DNA from: Halorientalis persicus | Lineage (GTDB): Archaea; Halobacteriota; Halobacteria; Halobacteriales; Haloarculaceae | Direction: 5' to 3' | DNA length: 64,000 bases | Assembly: GCF_900110215.1 (NCBI RefSeq) | Contig: NZ_FOCX01000006.1 | Location: 156,588 to 220,587, forward strand | In this document: positions 42,679-51,132 of the stretch, piece by piece | Numbering within the stretch: the stretch's first letter is position 1 | Layout of the letters: each line of letters opens with the position of its first letter | The notes under the pieces: model-generated | Told to the model about the DNA's origin: nothing | Databases searched by the model: none | The model's input: only the letters and a program-made list of their open reading frames with translations | Position numbers and translations under genes: made by a program

Positions 42679-43836
42679 TCAGGGCCGTTCCAGAACGTTC
42701 ACACAGGAGACCGCGCCGGTCGCGTTGCGGCCGATGCCGATGTTGTGCTGGAGGCCGACCTCCGGTTCGTCGACCTGCACGGCACCGGCTTCACCGCGCA
42801 ACTGCTCGAAGATCTCGGCGATCTGAGCGACGCCGGTCGCGCCGATGGGGTGGCCCTTCGAGAGCAGGCCGCCCGAGGGGTTGACCGGTTTGTCGCCGTC
42901 GAGGTGGGGTCGGCCCTCCTCGACGAACTGGCCGCCCTTCCCTTCTTCACAGAACCCGAGGTCTTCGTAGGTGATCAGCTCAGTGATGGAGAAACAGTCG
43001 TGGACCTCGGCCACGTCGACATCCTCGGGACCGAGGCCGGCCCGCTCGTACGCCTGGCTGGAGGCCTGTCGCGTGGCCGGGAAGTTCGTCAGCGCCTCGG
43101 GCGCGCCCCGCTGGAAGGTGTCGCTGGCGAGGCCGTAGCCCGCGACCCGGATCGGGTCGTCGGTGAACTCGCGGGCGCGGTCCTCGCTGGTCACCAGCAC
43201 CGCCGAGGCCCCGTCGGTGACCGGACAGCAGTCGTAGAGATTGAGGGGGTAGGAGACCGTCGGGGACTCCTTCACGTCCTCGACCGAACACTCGAACTGC
43301 TGGTGGGCGTGGGGGTACTTCGTCCCGTTCTCGTGGTTCTTGACGCTGATCTCGGCGATCTGCTCGCGGGTGGTCTCGTACTCCTCGAGGTGGCGGGTCG
43401 CGCGCATCCCGAAGTAGGCGGGCATGGTGACGCCCCGGCCGCGCCAGAGCCGTTCGAGGGCGGCGCTGGCGATCAGCCCCTCGGTGGAGTCGGTCATCTT
43501 CTCCGCGCCGATGACCAGTGCGACCTCGGCGTCGCCGGCCTTGACGGCCTGCGCGGCGTTGCGGAAGGCGTCGCTGCCGGTCGCACAGGCGTTCTCGACG
43601 CGGGTGATCGGCGTCTCGAACAGGCCGGTGGCGTGGGCGACCGCCGAGCCCGAGGAGCCCTCGTTGGCGATGTCGATGGTGCCGTACCAGGCGGCGTCGA
43701 TGTCGCTGGGGTCGACGCCCTTGTCGACGTTCTCGATGAGCGAGAGGTACGCCGATTCGAGCAGGTCGTCGAAGCTCTGCTCGTACAGTTCGCCGAAGTC
43801 GATCATCCCCGCGCCGACGACGTGTGGGTCCGTCAT
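42679..43836 (-). CDS. Thiolase (SCP-x/archaeal acetyl-CoA acyltransferase type)
   Basis: The 385-residue thiolase has all catalytic elements: the nucleophile in VENACATGSDAF near residue 84, the HDCF motif in AEVHDCFSITEL near 285, and GHPIGATG near 337. It cleaves 3-ketoacyl-CoA or condenses acetyl-CoA. It follows a DUF35 gene with a 4-bp overlap and an HMG-CoA-synthase-like gene. In methanogens these three proteins form one complex in which DUF35 holds thiolase and synthase together. The neighbouring fused dehydrogenase/hydratase argues for beta-oxidation use here. Confidence 0.92.
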   Translation of the reverse strand: MTDPHVVGAGMIDFGELYEQSFDDLLESAYLSLIENVDKGVDPSDIDAAWYGTIDIANEGSSGSAVAHATGLFETPITRVENACATGSDAFRNAAQAVKAGDAEVALVIGAEKMTDSTEGLIASAALERLWRGRGVTMPAYFGMRATRHLEEYETTREQIAEISVKNHENGTKYPHAHQQFECSVEDVKESPTVSYPLNLYDCCPVTDGASAVLVTSEDRAREFTDDPIRVAGYGLASDTFQRGAPEALTNFPATRQASSQAYERAGLGPEDVDVAEVHDCFSITELITYEDLGFCEEGKGGQFVEEGRPHLDGDKPVNPSGGLLSKGHPIGATGVAQIAEIFEQLRGEAGAVQVDEPEVGLQHNIGIGRNATGAVSCVNVLERP

Positions 43837-44249
43837 GCTTTCTCCTCCCGCGGAACGCTGAACTTGAACGAGTTGATCGGGCGCTCGCCGTCGCTGAACA
43901 GCTCGCGGAAGCGCGCGACCACCTCGGTACCTACGTCGATCTCCTCGAGGTCGGTCTCGGTCAGCAGGCCGTACGCACGTGCCGGTTCGCCCTCGCCCGC
44001 CTGTGGCAGGTCGACGATGGCCACGGGCTGGGGCGTCTCGATGTCGTCCGGGAGGTACTGCTGGACGACGAAGGTCTGGATCTCGCCCCGTTCCTGCAGT
44101 TGTACCTCCGTCATCTCGGCCGGGGCGTCCCCACAGCGCTTGCAGGTTCGTTTCTCCTCGGGGAAGGAGACCCAGCCACAGGCCTGGCACTCGAAGCCGA
44201 TGAGGTGCTGGTCCTGGCGTCTGGTCCGCTCGTAGCGGGGGCCGCTCAT
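43833..44249 (-). CDS. DUF35 zinc-ribbon/OB-fold protein
   Basis: The 138-residue protein has a zinc ribbon at about 20-40 with four Cys (FECQACGW and TCKRCG), followed by an OB-fold to the end. Such proteins bridge thiolase and HMG-CoA synthase in archaeal complexes and let CoA pantetheine arms reach both sites. Coupling on both sides by 4-bp overlaps fits fixed stoichiometry. Confidence 0.92.
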   Translation of the reverse strand: MSGPRYERTRRQDQHLIGFECQACGWVSFPEEKRTCKRCGDAPAEMTEVQLQERGEIQTFVVQQYLPDDIETPQPVAIVDLPQAGEGEPARAYGLLTETDLEEIDVGTEVVARFRELFSDGERPINSFKFSVPREEKA

Positions 44250-45241
44250 GGCGTCTTCACCCCCTCGTACTCGACGGGTTCGCGGTACTCCAGGTGTTTC
44301 GCGTAGGTCGTCTCCTCGCTGGCGTCGAGGTAGGTGGCGACCGACTTCGCGTCGGCGGTCCCGACGCCCTCGGCGGTCTCCAGTGCGACCGCACCGGCAC
44401 CGCCCGCGCCGTACGCGACGACGAGCGCGGTCTCACCGGCCTCTGTAGTCTCCAGCAGATGCGCCAGATCCAGCACCGCGGCGGCCGCGCCAGCGTCACC
44501 GACCCGGTCGCGAGTCGATACCTGTTCGACGTCGACGCCACCGAGGGCGGCCCCGGCGAGTCGGTCACTCGGAGCCGCGGCGACGGCTTTCGCGGGCGTC
44601 GCCCCGTCGAGCGCCCGCTCCGTGGCCGCAGGTGCGGCCTCGCCGACGCCGTGCCGGCTCTCGAACTTGGCGTCGCCGGTCTCGCCGGCCTCGCCGTGCC
44701 GGCGGTGGTGTTCGACGAATCCGGTCGTCTCCTGACCGACTCCGGCGAACTCGGCGGCGGGACTGTCGGCCTCCGGACGGAGAACGACCGCACCCGCGCC
44801 AGCGCCGGCTTCGGCCACCTCGTCGCTCTCGGGGTCTGCGGGGAGTACGTCCACGCCGACGACCAGAACCGGCGCGTCGTTCGCGGCCACGAACTCCTGG
44901 GCCGTCGCAAGCGCGTCTGTGGCCGCGCATCGACTCCCGCGCAGGTCGGTCGTGCGCACGCCACCGGTGGCACCGAGTCGAGCGGCGACGTGGGCCGCGA
45001 TCCCGTGTTCGGCGAAGGGATCGCTCACGCTCGCAGTGACGACGGCACCGAGGTTGCCGCCCTCGACGCCGCTGCGCGCGAGCGCGTTGTCGGCGGCCTC
45101 ACAGGCCATCGTGACGTGGTTCTCGTCGCGGGCCGGCACGGCGCTCTCGCCACGGCCCCGGCCGCCGTGCTGGGCGGCCACTTCGCTCCTGTCGACGCGA
45201 TACAGCGGCACGTAGCCGCCGTGTCCGTCGATCACGACCAT
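44246..45241 (-). CDS. HMG-CoA-synthase-like (thiolase-fold) protein with degenerate active site
   Basis: The 331-residue protein aligns by eye with archaeal HMG-CoA synthase from its GGYVPLYRV start to the C-terminal GAGGAGAVALE. The nucleophilic Cys is kept (Cys105 in RGSRCAAT). The usual Glu (VGSESHP region) is replaced by Val in TASVSDP, and the His of the FHQPNGK segment is missing (AAAPSDRLAG). It therefore probably cannot run the normal condensation. It may act as a scaffold, a decarboxylating or acyl-transfer enzyme, or a substrate-tuned partner. The ATG at 45241 is preferred to the GTG at 45250. It is the first gene of the operon with DUF35 and thiolase. Confidence 0.8.
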   Translation of the reverse strand: MVVIDGHGGYVPLYRVDRSEVAAQHGGRGRGESAVPARDENHVTMACEAADNALARSGVEGGNLGAVVTASVSDPFAEHGIAAHVAARLGATGGVRTTDLRGSRCAATDALATAQEFVAANDAPVLVVGVDVLPADPESDEVAEAGAGAGAVVLRPEADSPAAEFAGVGQETTGFVEHHRRHGEAGETGDAKFESRHGVGEAAPAATERALDGATPAKAVAAAPSDRLAGAALGGVDVEQVSTRDRVGDAGAAAAVLDLAHLLETTEAGETALVVAYGAGGAGAVALETAEGVGTADAKSVATYLDASEETTYAKHLEYREPVEYEGVKTP

Positions 45242-45528
45242 TTCGACCACCTCACGGCGACCGGACCGGATCTGTGTTGCCAGTACATACCATTAACGCT
45301 CCACGAAGGCCTGGTAGTAATTCCTTCCGATGGAAGACGAAAAGCATATATACCAAACGTTGGAAGGCATTGTTGGGTTGCAACCCGTACCCGGTGTACC
45401 AGGCAGGTCTTAACACGATCACCTGCTCACCCCTCTCTACTTTACGACAGACGAGTGGCTTCTGAATTAATCTAACACTGTTCCACTGCTCCGGTGGAGT
45501 TATACCGGTGGGGGTACAGCTACCCCGC
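45242..45528. other. AT-richer divergent intergenic region
   Basis: This 287-bp region is markedly AT-richer than its flanks. It holds a strong TATA-like CATATATACC at 45347-45356 that fits neither flanking start well (about 105 bp and 175 bp away). Nearby are small dyads (CTTCC-GAT-GGAAG, CCAA-ACG-TTGG, GGGTTGCAACCC). The short ORFs here have atypical composition and are unlikely to be genes. An unannotated small RNA driven by this box is possible. Confidence 0.35.
45498..45507 (+). promoter_or_regulatory. Promoter of the dehydrogenase/hydratase gene
   Basis: AGTTATACCG lies 22-31 bp before the ATG at 45529, at leaderless distance, and decides this start over the upstream frame start at 45508. 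Confidence 0.65.
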
Positions 45529-47487
45529 ATGTCAGTTGACGACATCGAGCGAGTCGCAGTGCTCGGCGCCGGAAACATGGGGCACGGCATCACAGAGGTC
45601 GTCGCCATCGCCGGCTACGACGTGGTGATGCGGGACATCGAACAGGAGATCGTCGACGAGGGCTACGAGGACATCCAGTGGAGCCTCGAGAAGCTGTCCG
45701 AGAAGGGCATCGTCGACGAGGACCCCGACGACGTGATGGCCCGGATCGACACCGAGGTCGATCTGGAGACCGCCGTCGAGGACGTGGACCTCGTGATCGA
45801 GGCCGCGCCCGAGCAGATGGAGCTGAAAAAGGAGATCTACGGCGACCTCACCGAGTTCACACCCGAGGACGCCATCCTCGCCTCGAACACCTCCTCGCTG
45901 TCGATCACGGAGATCGCGACGGCCACCGACAAACCCGAGAAGGTCGTCGGGATGCACTTCTTCAATCCGCCGGTGAAGATGGACCTCGTCGAAGTCATCT
46001 ACGGCGAGGAGACCACCGACGAGACCGCCGAGACGACCTACGACTTCGTCGAGTCCATCGACAAGACGCCGATCTACGTCCGGAAGGACGTGAACGGCTT
46101 CGTCGTCAACTCGGTGCTGGGTCCGTTCGGCGACGAGGCCGGCTGGATGGTCAGCGCCGACGAAGCCACGATCCGCGAGGCCGACGCTACGATGGTCCAC
46201 GAGCGGGGTTACCCGATGGGCCCCTTCGAGCTCGGCGATCTGACTGGCATCGACATCGGCTACCACGTCCGGAAGGAAGCCGGCAAGCCGGTCCCGCCCA
46301 TCGTCGAGGAGAAGGTCGAGGCCGACGAACTCGGCCAGAAGACGGGCAAGGGCTACTACGACTACGAGGACGGTGACGGCGCGGACTACGGCCACGAGGA
46401 CGTGTCCGAGGACTTCGACTGGCTCCGCATCGAGGGCCGGATGGTCAACGAGGCCGCCAAGCTCATCGGCAACGACGTGGCCACGCCCGACGCCATCGAC
46501 ACCGGGATGCGCCTGGGCGCGGGCTTCCCCGAAGGGCCGTGCCGGCGGGCGGACAAGATCGGACTGGAGCAGGTCCTCGACAAGCTGGAGACCCTGCACG
46601 AACAGACCGAAGCCGACCGGTACGAGCCCGCCGACTACCTCGTCGAACTCGTCAACAACGGTCACACCGGCGAAGACGCCGGCCAGGGCTTCTACGAGTA
46701 CGGCGGCGACGACGGCGACCGCGAGTACCGCACGCTGAACGTCCTCGAAGACGACGAAGTCCTCGCGATCGAACTCGACCGGCCCGAGCGGATGAACGCC
46801 CTGAACGAGGACCTGATGGACGAGATCGAACACGTCCTGAACAACGCGGACCCCGAGGCGGTCCGCGTGGTCACCTTCGAGGGTGCTGGCGACCGTGCGT
46901 TCTGTGCCGGCGCGGACATCGGCGGCTTCGCCGGCGCGAAACCCTGGGAGCGTGGCACCATCACCTCGATGTTCGAGACGGTCAACGACTTCCCCAAGCC
47001 CACCATCGCCAAGATCGACGGCTTCTGTCTGGGCGGTGGCCACGAACTCGCCCTCGCGTGTGACCTCCGGATCGCCACCACGGATTCGGAGTTCGGCTTC
47101 CCCGAGATCAACCTCGGACTCCTGCCGGGCGGTGGTGGCACCCAGCGCACGATGCGGATGATCGGCGAGGCCCGCGCGAAAGAACTGGTCTTCCGGGGCG
47201 AGCGCATCTCCGCCGAGCGCGCCGAGGACTGGGGGCTCATCAACCGGGCCGTCGGGGCCGACGAGTTCGAGGACGTGTGTGCCGAGTTCGTCGACGACAT
47301 CGTCGAGGGGCCGCCGGTCGCGCTGGACTACGCCAAGAAGGTCATGAACCGCGGCGAGGACGCGAGTCTGGAGGCCGCGCTCACCATGGAGAGCCAGAGC
47401 TTCGGCCTCCTCCTGAGCACCGAGGACGTGCTCGAAGGCACCTCCGCGTTCGCCGAGGACCGCGACCCAGAGTTCGAGGGCAAGTAG
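45529..47487 (+). CDS. 3-Hydroxyacyl-CoA dehydrogenase / enoyl-CoA hydratase fusion
   Basis: A bifunctional beta-oxidation enzyme of 652 residues. The N-terminal Rossmann dehydrogenase has VAVLGAGNMGHGI near residue 10 and SNTSSLSITEIA near 124. Two HCDH C-domains follow (roughly 190-390), the second with TGKGYYDY and QGFYEY. The C-terminal crotonase domain from about 400 has RPERMNALNE, FCAGADIGGF near 463 and LGLLPGGGGTQ near 530. This archaeal order, dehydrogenase first, is opposite to FadB. The next two genes are directly behind it, forming an acyl-CoA operon. Confidence 0.95.
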   Translation: MSVDDIERVAVLGAGNMGHGITEVVAIAGYDVVMRDIEQEIVDEGYEDIQWSLEKLSEKGIVDEDPDDVMARIDTEVDLETAVEDVDLVIEAAPEQMELKKEIYGDLTEFTPEDAILASNTSSLSITEIATATDKPEKVVGMHFFNPPVKMDLVEVIYGEETTDETAETTYDFVESIDKTPIYVRKDVNGFVVNSVLGPFGDEAGWMVSADEATIREADATMVHERGYPMGPFELGDLTGIDIGYHVRKEAGKPVPPIVEEKVEADELGQKTGKGYYDYEDGDGADYGHEDVSEDFDWLRIEGRMVNEAAKLIGNDVATPDAIDTGMRLGAGFPEGPCRRADKIGLEQVLDKLETLHEQTEADRYEPADYLVELVNNGHTGEDAGQGFYEYGGDDGDREYRTLNVLEDDEVLAIELDRPERMNALNEDLMDEIEHVLNNADPEAVRVVTFEGAGDRAFCAGADIGGFAGAKPWERGTITSMFETVNDFPKPTIAKIDGFCLGGGHELALACDLRIATTDSEFGFPEINLGLLPGGGGTQRTMRMIGEARAKELVFRGERISAERAEDWGLINRAVGADEFEDVCAEFVDDIVEGPPVALDYAKKVMNRGEDASLEAALTMESQSFGLLLSTEDVLEGTSAFAEDRDPEFEGK

Positions 47488-47973
47488 ATGGCCGAAGACG
47501 GTGACGACGGGCCCGAGGGGCCGATGGATATCGACCCGGACGCGCCCAGCGCGGAGGTGGCCGCGTACGTGCTGGAGAACCACGGCTACCTCTCGTGGCT
47601 GAATATCACGGTCGAGGACCTGGAGGAGGGCCGGGCGGTCATGCACCTCCCCTACCAGGAGAAACTCGCCAACTGGGTGACGGGGACGATCCACGGTGGC
47701 GTGACGGCCACGCTGATCGACACCTGTAGCGCCTTCGCGCTCCGAACCACGATGGACGACCCGATGGAGACGACGCTCGCGACGACGGATCTGGACGTGA
47801 AGTACGTCCGACCGGCGACCTCGGACGTCGAGGTCGAGGCCGAAGTCATCCGCTCGGGTACGTCGACCGGCGTCACCCGCGTCACCGTCACCGGCGAGAC
47901 CGACGAGGGCGACCGCAAAGTGGTTGCCATCGGCGCGACGACGTATCGACTCTTCACGGACAGTTCACTATGA
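47488..47973 (+). CDS. PaaI-family hotdog thioesterase
   Basis: The 161-residue hotdog fold has the signature TGTIHGGVTATLIDTCSAFAL near residue 70, where the catalytic Asp/Ser-type residues sit in PaaI enzymes. It hydrolyses small or aromatic acyl-CoAs and may rescue CoA from dead-end intermediates. ATG directly abuts the fusion-enzyme TAG. A roughly 25-residue acidic extension precedes the fold. Confidence 0.9.
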   Translation: MAEDGDDGPEGPMDIDPDAPSAEVAAYVLENHGYLSWLNITVEDLEEGRAVMHLPYQEKLANWVTGTIHGGVTATLIDTCSAFALRTTMDDPMETTLATTDLDVKYVRPATSDVEVEAEVIRSGTSTGVTRVTVTGETDEGDRKVVAIGATTYRLFTDSSL

Positions 47974-48416
47974 CAGAGAGCTACTTCGAGACGGTCGAGA
48001 TCGGGGAACAGCGCGAGACGCAGGCACGGACGATCACCGAAGCGGACGTGATGAACTTCGCCGGCGTCAGCGGCGACTTCAACCACCTCCACACCGACGC
48101 CGAGACGATGGCCGAGTCGAGTTTCGGCGAGCGGATCGCTCACGGGATGCTGGTGTTCTCGGTCGCGACGGGCCTGCTCTGGCAGTCCCGGTCGGAGACA
48201 GAGCGCGACGCCGTCGTCGCGTTCTACGGCATCGACGAGGTGCGGTTCGTCGGGCCGACGTTCATCGGCGACACGATCCACGTCGAGATCGAGGTGCTGG
48301 ACAAAGAGGAACGCGACCATCCGGTCGCGACCGGCGTCGTCCGGTACGACATCGAGGTCGTCACGCAGAACGGCGACACCGTGTTGTCCTGTGAGATGCT
48401 GTCGCTGGTGACCTGA
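47970..48416 (+). CDS. MaoC-type acyl-CoA hydratase
   Basis: The 148-residue protein is a single hotdog domain with the hydratase-2 motif SGDFNHLHTD near residue 35 (catalytic Asp and His) and FGERIAHGMLVFS near 50. This is the (R)-specific type of hydratase, so the operon carries both an (S)-type crotonase and an R-type hydratase, and might link to PHA or beta-oxidation epimers. It overlaps the thioesterase gene by 4 bp. Confidence 0.9.
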   Translation: MTESYFETVEIGEQRETQARTITEADVMNFAGVSGDFNHLHTDAETMAESSFGERIAHGMLVFSVATGLLWQSRSETERDAVVAFYGIDEVRFVGPTFIGDTIHVEIEVLDKEERDHPVATGVVRYDIEVVTQNGDTVLSCEMLSLVT

Positions 48417-48442
48417 CGCGAAAGAGCGGCACCTGCGGATCG

Positions 48443-48964
48443 TCAGTCCTCTTCGTGGAGCGTCTCCAGAATCTCCGGATCGGTCCGGAACTTGAGGACG
48501 TTGTGGACCACGGAGTTGCGGATGTTGTGGACGACGTGGCCGTGTTCCTTGTAGAAGTCGTGGATCCACTTGGACTCGGTCTGGCGGTCGGGGAACATCA
48601 TGACCGACTTCCACTGGTACTCGCCGTCCGAGAGGAAGTACATCAGGGTGTTGGGCGAGTCACGGATGTACTCCATGGCGTCGCGCCACCCCTCCTCGAA
48701 CTGCTCGGGGTTGATTTTGAACTCGAACATCCCGAAGATGAAGTACTCCTCGTTGGGGATGATCGCCTCGCGGAAGACGCCTTCCTCGCGCATCCCGCGA
48801 ATCGACTCGCTGACGGTGACGTGAGACACCTCGATGTCGTGTTCGGTCTCGAGGATGCGCGCCAGGTCACGCGAGGACAGCTGTGGGTCCCGCGATAGCT
48901 CCCGCAGTATCAGTACGTCCCGTTCTTTGAACTCCCAGTCCGGTGGATTCTGTTCGGCGCTCAT
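48443..48964 (-). CDS. Winged-helix regulator of acyl-CoA genes (Lrp-like)
   Basis: The 173-residue protein has an N-terminal HTH at about 10-65 (DVLILRELSRDPQLSSRDLARILETEHDIEVSHVTVSESIRGMREEGVF), then an alpha/beta ligand-type domain with YFIFGMFEFKINPEQFEEGW. Its position between two convergent or tandem acyl-CoA gene groups suggests local control of them. The gene has its own start at 48964; the region to 49015 holds no obvious TATA. Confidence 0.82.
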   Translation of the reverse strand: MSAEQNPPDWEFKERDVLILRELSRDPQLSSRDLARILETEHDIEVSHVTVSESIRGMREEGVFREAIIPNEEYFIFGMFEFKINPEQFEEGWRDAMEYIRDSPNTLMYFLSDGEYQWKSVMMFPDRQTESKWIHDFYKEHGHVVHNIRNSVVHNVLKFRTDPEILETLHEED

Positions 48965-49015
48965 CCGTCTCCCTCCATCGTTTGAGTGGTGGTTTGTACG
49001 TTCATTTTACCCTTT

Positions 49016-49891
49016 TCACTTGGCGATAAACTGCGATACTTCCTCGGCGAACCGCTCGGGGCGGTCCTCGACGACCCAGTGGTAGGCGTCGAGTTCGATC
49101 ACGTCGCCGCCGACCTCTTCGGCCAACCGTTCACCGTACGCCAGGGGTTGCATCACGTCCTGCCCACCCCAGAGACAGAGCAGGTCGGCCGCGATCTCGC
49201 CGTAGTCGATCTCGGTCGTGTGGTTGGTGTTGGTCGCGACCGCGTTCCGACTGAGCGAGACCTGCCCGGGCTCGGTCGTCCACGGCGCGGCGATTCCCTC
49301 GACGAACGTCTCGTCGACATCGTCGTCGTAGAGCCCCTGCCGGAAAGCCCCGTCGAGCATCGCCTGGAACTCCTCGGGGTCCTGTTCGGCCGTGTCCGGC
49401 AGGCCGAGATTCGAGATGAACTCGACGGGCCAGGAGTCGTAACACACCGCGTTGGCCATCACCAGATCGGTCACCTCGCCGGGCCGGTGGGCGGCGTACC
49501 GGACCGCCACGCCGCCGCCGATGTCGTGGGCGACCAGCGCGAACTCGTCGATCTCGAGTTCGTCGAGCAGGTCCCGGAGCATCACCTCCTGTACCCTGAC
49601 CGACCGGTCGAACCCGTCGTGCATCGCCGAGTTCCCGTACCCGAGCATATCGGGGACGACCACCCGGCGATCCGTGGCTTCGGCGACCGCCGGGGCCACG
49701 TCCCGCCAGAGGTACGACCACGTCGGGATGCCGTGCAGGAAGACCACTGGTGGATCGTCGTTCGCCGTGTCGGCCTCGCCCTCGTCGGCCGAATCGAAGA
49801 AGGCGACCGACAGGTCGTGGCCGTCGACCGTGACGGACGCCTCGCTTTGCTCACTGGACCACTCCTCGTGTGTGTAGCGCGTCTCGCTCAT
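49016..49891 (-). CDS. Alpha/beta hydrolase with Asp nucleophile (epoxide hydrolase/dehalogenase-like)
   Basis: The 291-residue protein has HGIPTWSYLWRDV near residue 50, the nucleophile elbow VAHDIGGGVAV near 122 with Asp instead of Ser, and a catalytic His in YHWVVEDRPERF near 275. Asp nucleophiles occur in haloalkane dehalogenases and epoxide hydrolases. The Trp that follows the Asp in dehalogenases is Ile here, arguing against halide binding. It starts 2 bp after the acyl-CoA dehydrogenase stop, so the two form an operon. Confidence 0.87.
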   Translation of the reverse strand: MSETRYTHEEWSSEQSEASVTVDGHDLSVAFFDSADEGEADTANDDPPVVFLHGIPTWSYLWRDVAPAVAEATDRRVVVPDMLGYGNSAMHDGFDRSVRVQEVMLRDLLDELEIDEFALVAHDIGGGVAVRYAAHRPGEVTDLVMANAVCYDSWPVEFISNLGLPDTAEQDPEEFQAMLDGAFRQGLYDDDVDETFVEGIAAPWTTEPGQVSLSRNAVATNTNHTTEIDYGEIAADLLCLWGGQDVMQPLAYGERLAEEVGGDVIELDAYHWVVEDRPERFAEEVSQFIAK

Positions 49892-49893
49892 CG

Positions 49894-51027
49894 TTACAGG
49901 TGCTCCGCGATGATGTTCTTCTGAATCTCGCTGGTGCCGTCGTAGATCTTGGTGATGCGGGCGTCTCGGTAGAACCGCTCGACCGGGTGGTCGGTGACGT
50001 AGCCCGCCCCGCCGTGGACCTGGATGGCCTCGTCGGTCACGTCGACGGCCCGCTCGGAAGCGAACAGTTTCGCCATGCTGGCGAGTTTCGTCGCCAGGGC
50101 GTCGTCGCCCGAGTCGATGGCCGCGCCCGCACGGTAGGCCATGGACCGGGCAGCCTCCACGTTCGTGGCCATCTCGGCGAGTTTGTGCTGGATGGCCTGG
50201 AACTCCGAGATCTTCCGGTCGAACTGCTCGCGCTCGTCGGCGTACTCCAGGGCGGCGTCCAGTGCCGCCTGTGCGACGCCGGTGGCCTGTGCGGCCACGT
50301 CCGCCCGCGCCGGGGCGAAAAACTCCATCAGCTGGTAGAAGCCCCGGTCGACCTCGCCGACGACGTTCTCTTCGGGGATCCGGAGGTCGTCAAGCACGAT
50401 CTCGGCGGTGTCCTGGGCGCGGATGCCCAGTTTGTTGTCGATGCGGGTCGCCCCGTAGCCGTCCACGTCGGTCGGCGTCAGCAGTGCGGAGATGCCGCCG
50501 TGGCCCTTCTCGCCTGTGCGGGCCATGATGATCGCCACGTCGGCGACCGTGCCGTTGGTGATCCACATCTTCTGGCCGTTGACGACGAACTCGTCGCCGT
50601 CTTTCTCGGCAGTGGTCTCCATCCCGGCGACGTTGCTCCCGTGGGCCGGCTCTGAGATGCCCGTGCAGATGGGTGTCTCGCCGGCCGTGATCTTCGGGAG
50701 CCACTGCTCTTTCATCCAGTCGTCGCCGTACTCCAGGAGCATCTCGGTCCCGAAGCGGGCGGCCGAGATGGACCCGCCGATGCCGGGGTCGGCCCGCCAC
50801 AACTCCTCGGTGACGAGGAGTTCGCTGACGGGGTCCATCCCCGCTCCCCCGTACTCCTCGGGGACGTTCGGGGCGACGAAGTCCAGGTCGGCGGCCGCTT
50901 CCAGCAGACCGTGTGGATACCGCTCGTCGGCCTCGTACTCGCGCGCGACCGGACGGATCTCGGCCTCGCCGAACTCCCTGACCGCCTCCCGGACGGCCCG
51001 TTGCTCCGCTGTCAGCCGGAACGACAT
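49894..51027 (-). CDS. Acyl-CoA dehydrogenase
   Basis: The 377-residue FAD enzyme has the N-terminal helical domain, ICTGISEPAHGSNVAGM near 125, KMWITNGTVADVAIIMART near 155, and the C-terminal QVHGGAGYVTDHPVERFYRDARITKIYDGTSEIQKN. The usual catalytic Glu of the IYEGTSE motif is Asp here (about residue 362). The base may sit elsewhere, as in isovaleryl-CoA and long-chain enzymes. It feeds electrons to ETF. It is the first gene in an operon with the alpha/beta hydrolase. Confidence 0.93.
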   Translation of the reverse strand: MSFRLTAEQRAVREAVREFGEAEIRPVAREYEADERYPHGLLEAAADLDFVAPNVPEEYGGAGMDPVSELLVTEELWRADPGIGGSISAARFGTEMLLEYGDDWMKEQWLPKITAGETPICTGISEPAHGSNVAGMETTAEKDGDEFVVNGQKMWITNGTVADVAIIMARTGEKGHGGISALLTPTDVDGYGATRIDNKLGIRAQDTAEIVLDDLRIPEENVVGEVDRGFYQLMEFFAPARADVAAQATGVAQAALDAALEYADEREQFDRKISEFQAIQHKLAEMATNVEAARSMAYRAGAAIDSGDDALATKLASMAKLFASERAVDVTDEAIQVHGGAGYVTDHPVERFYRDARITKIYDGTSEIQKNIIAEHL

Positions 51028-51132
51028 ACCGGCCGTTCGTTACCATTGGAAAAATAAGTTCCGGGCAGACGAAACGCCGTTAAGATACTCGCCGGGTTTA
51101 AGTTCGTTCCCGTCGAGAGTATCGGTTATCGT

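Noticed and set aside
45532..47694. A 720-codon minus-strand frame opposite the dehydrogenase/hydratase fusion
   Set aside because: The translation is His/Val/Leu/Arg-rich without motifs, whereas the plus strand encodes a complete known enzyme.
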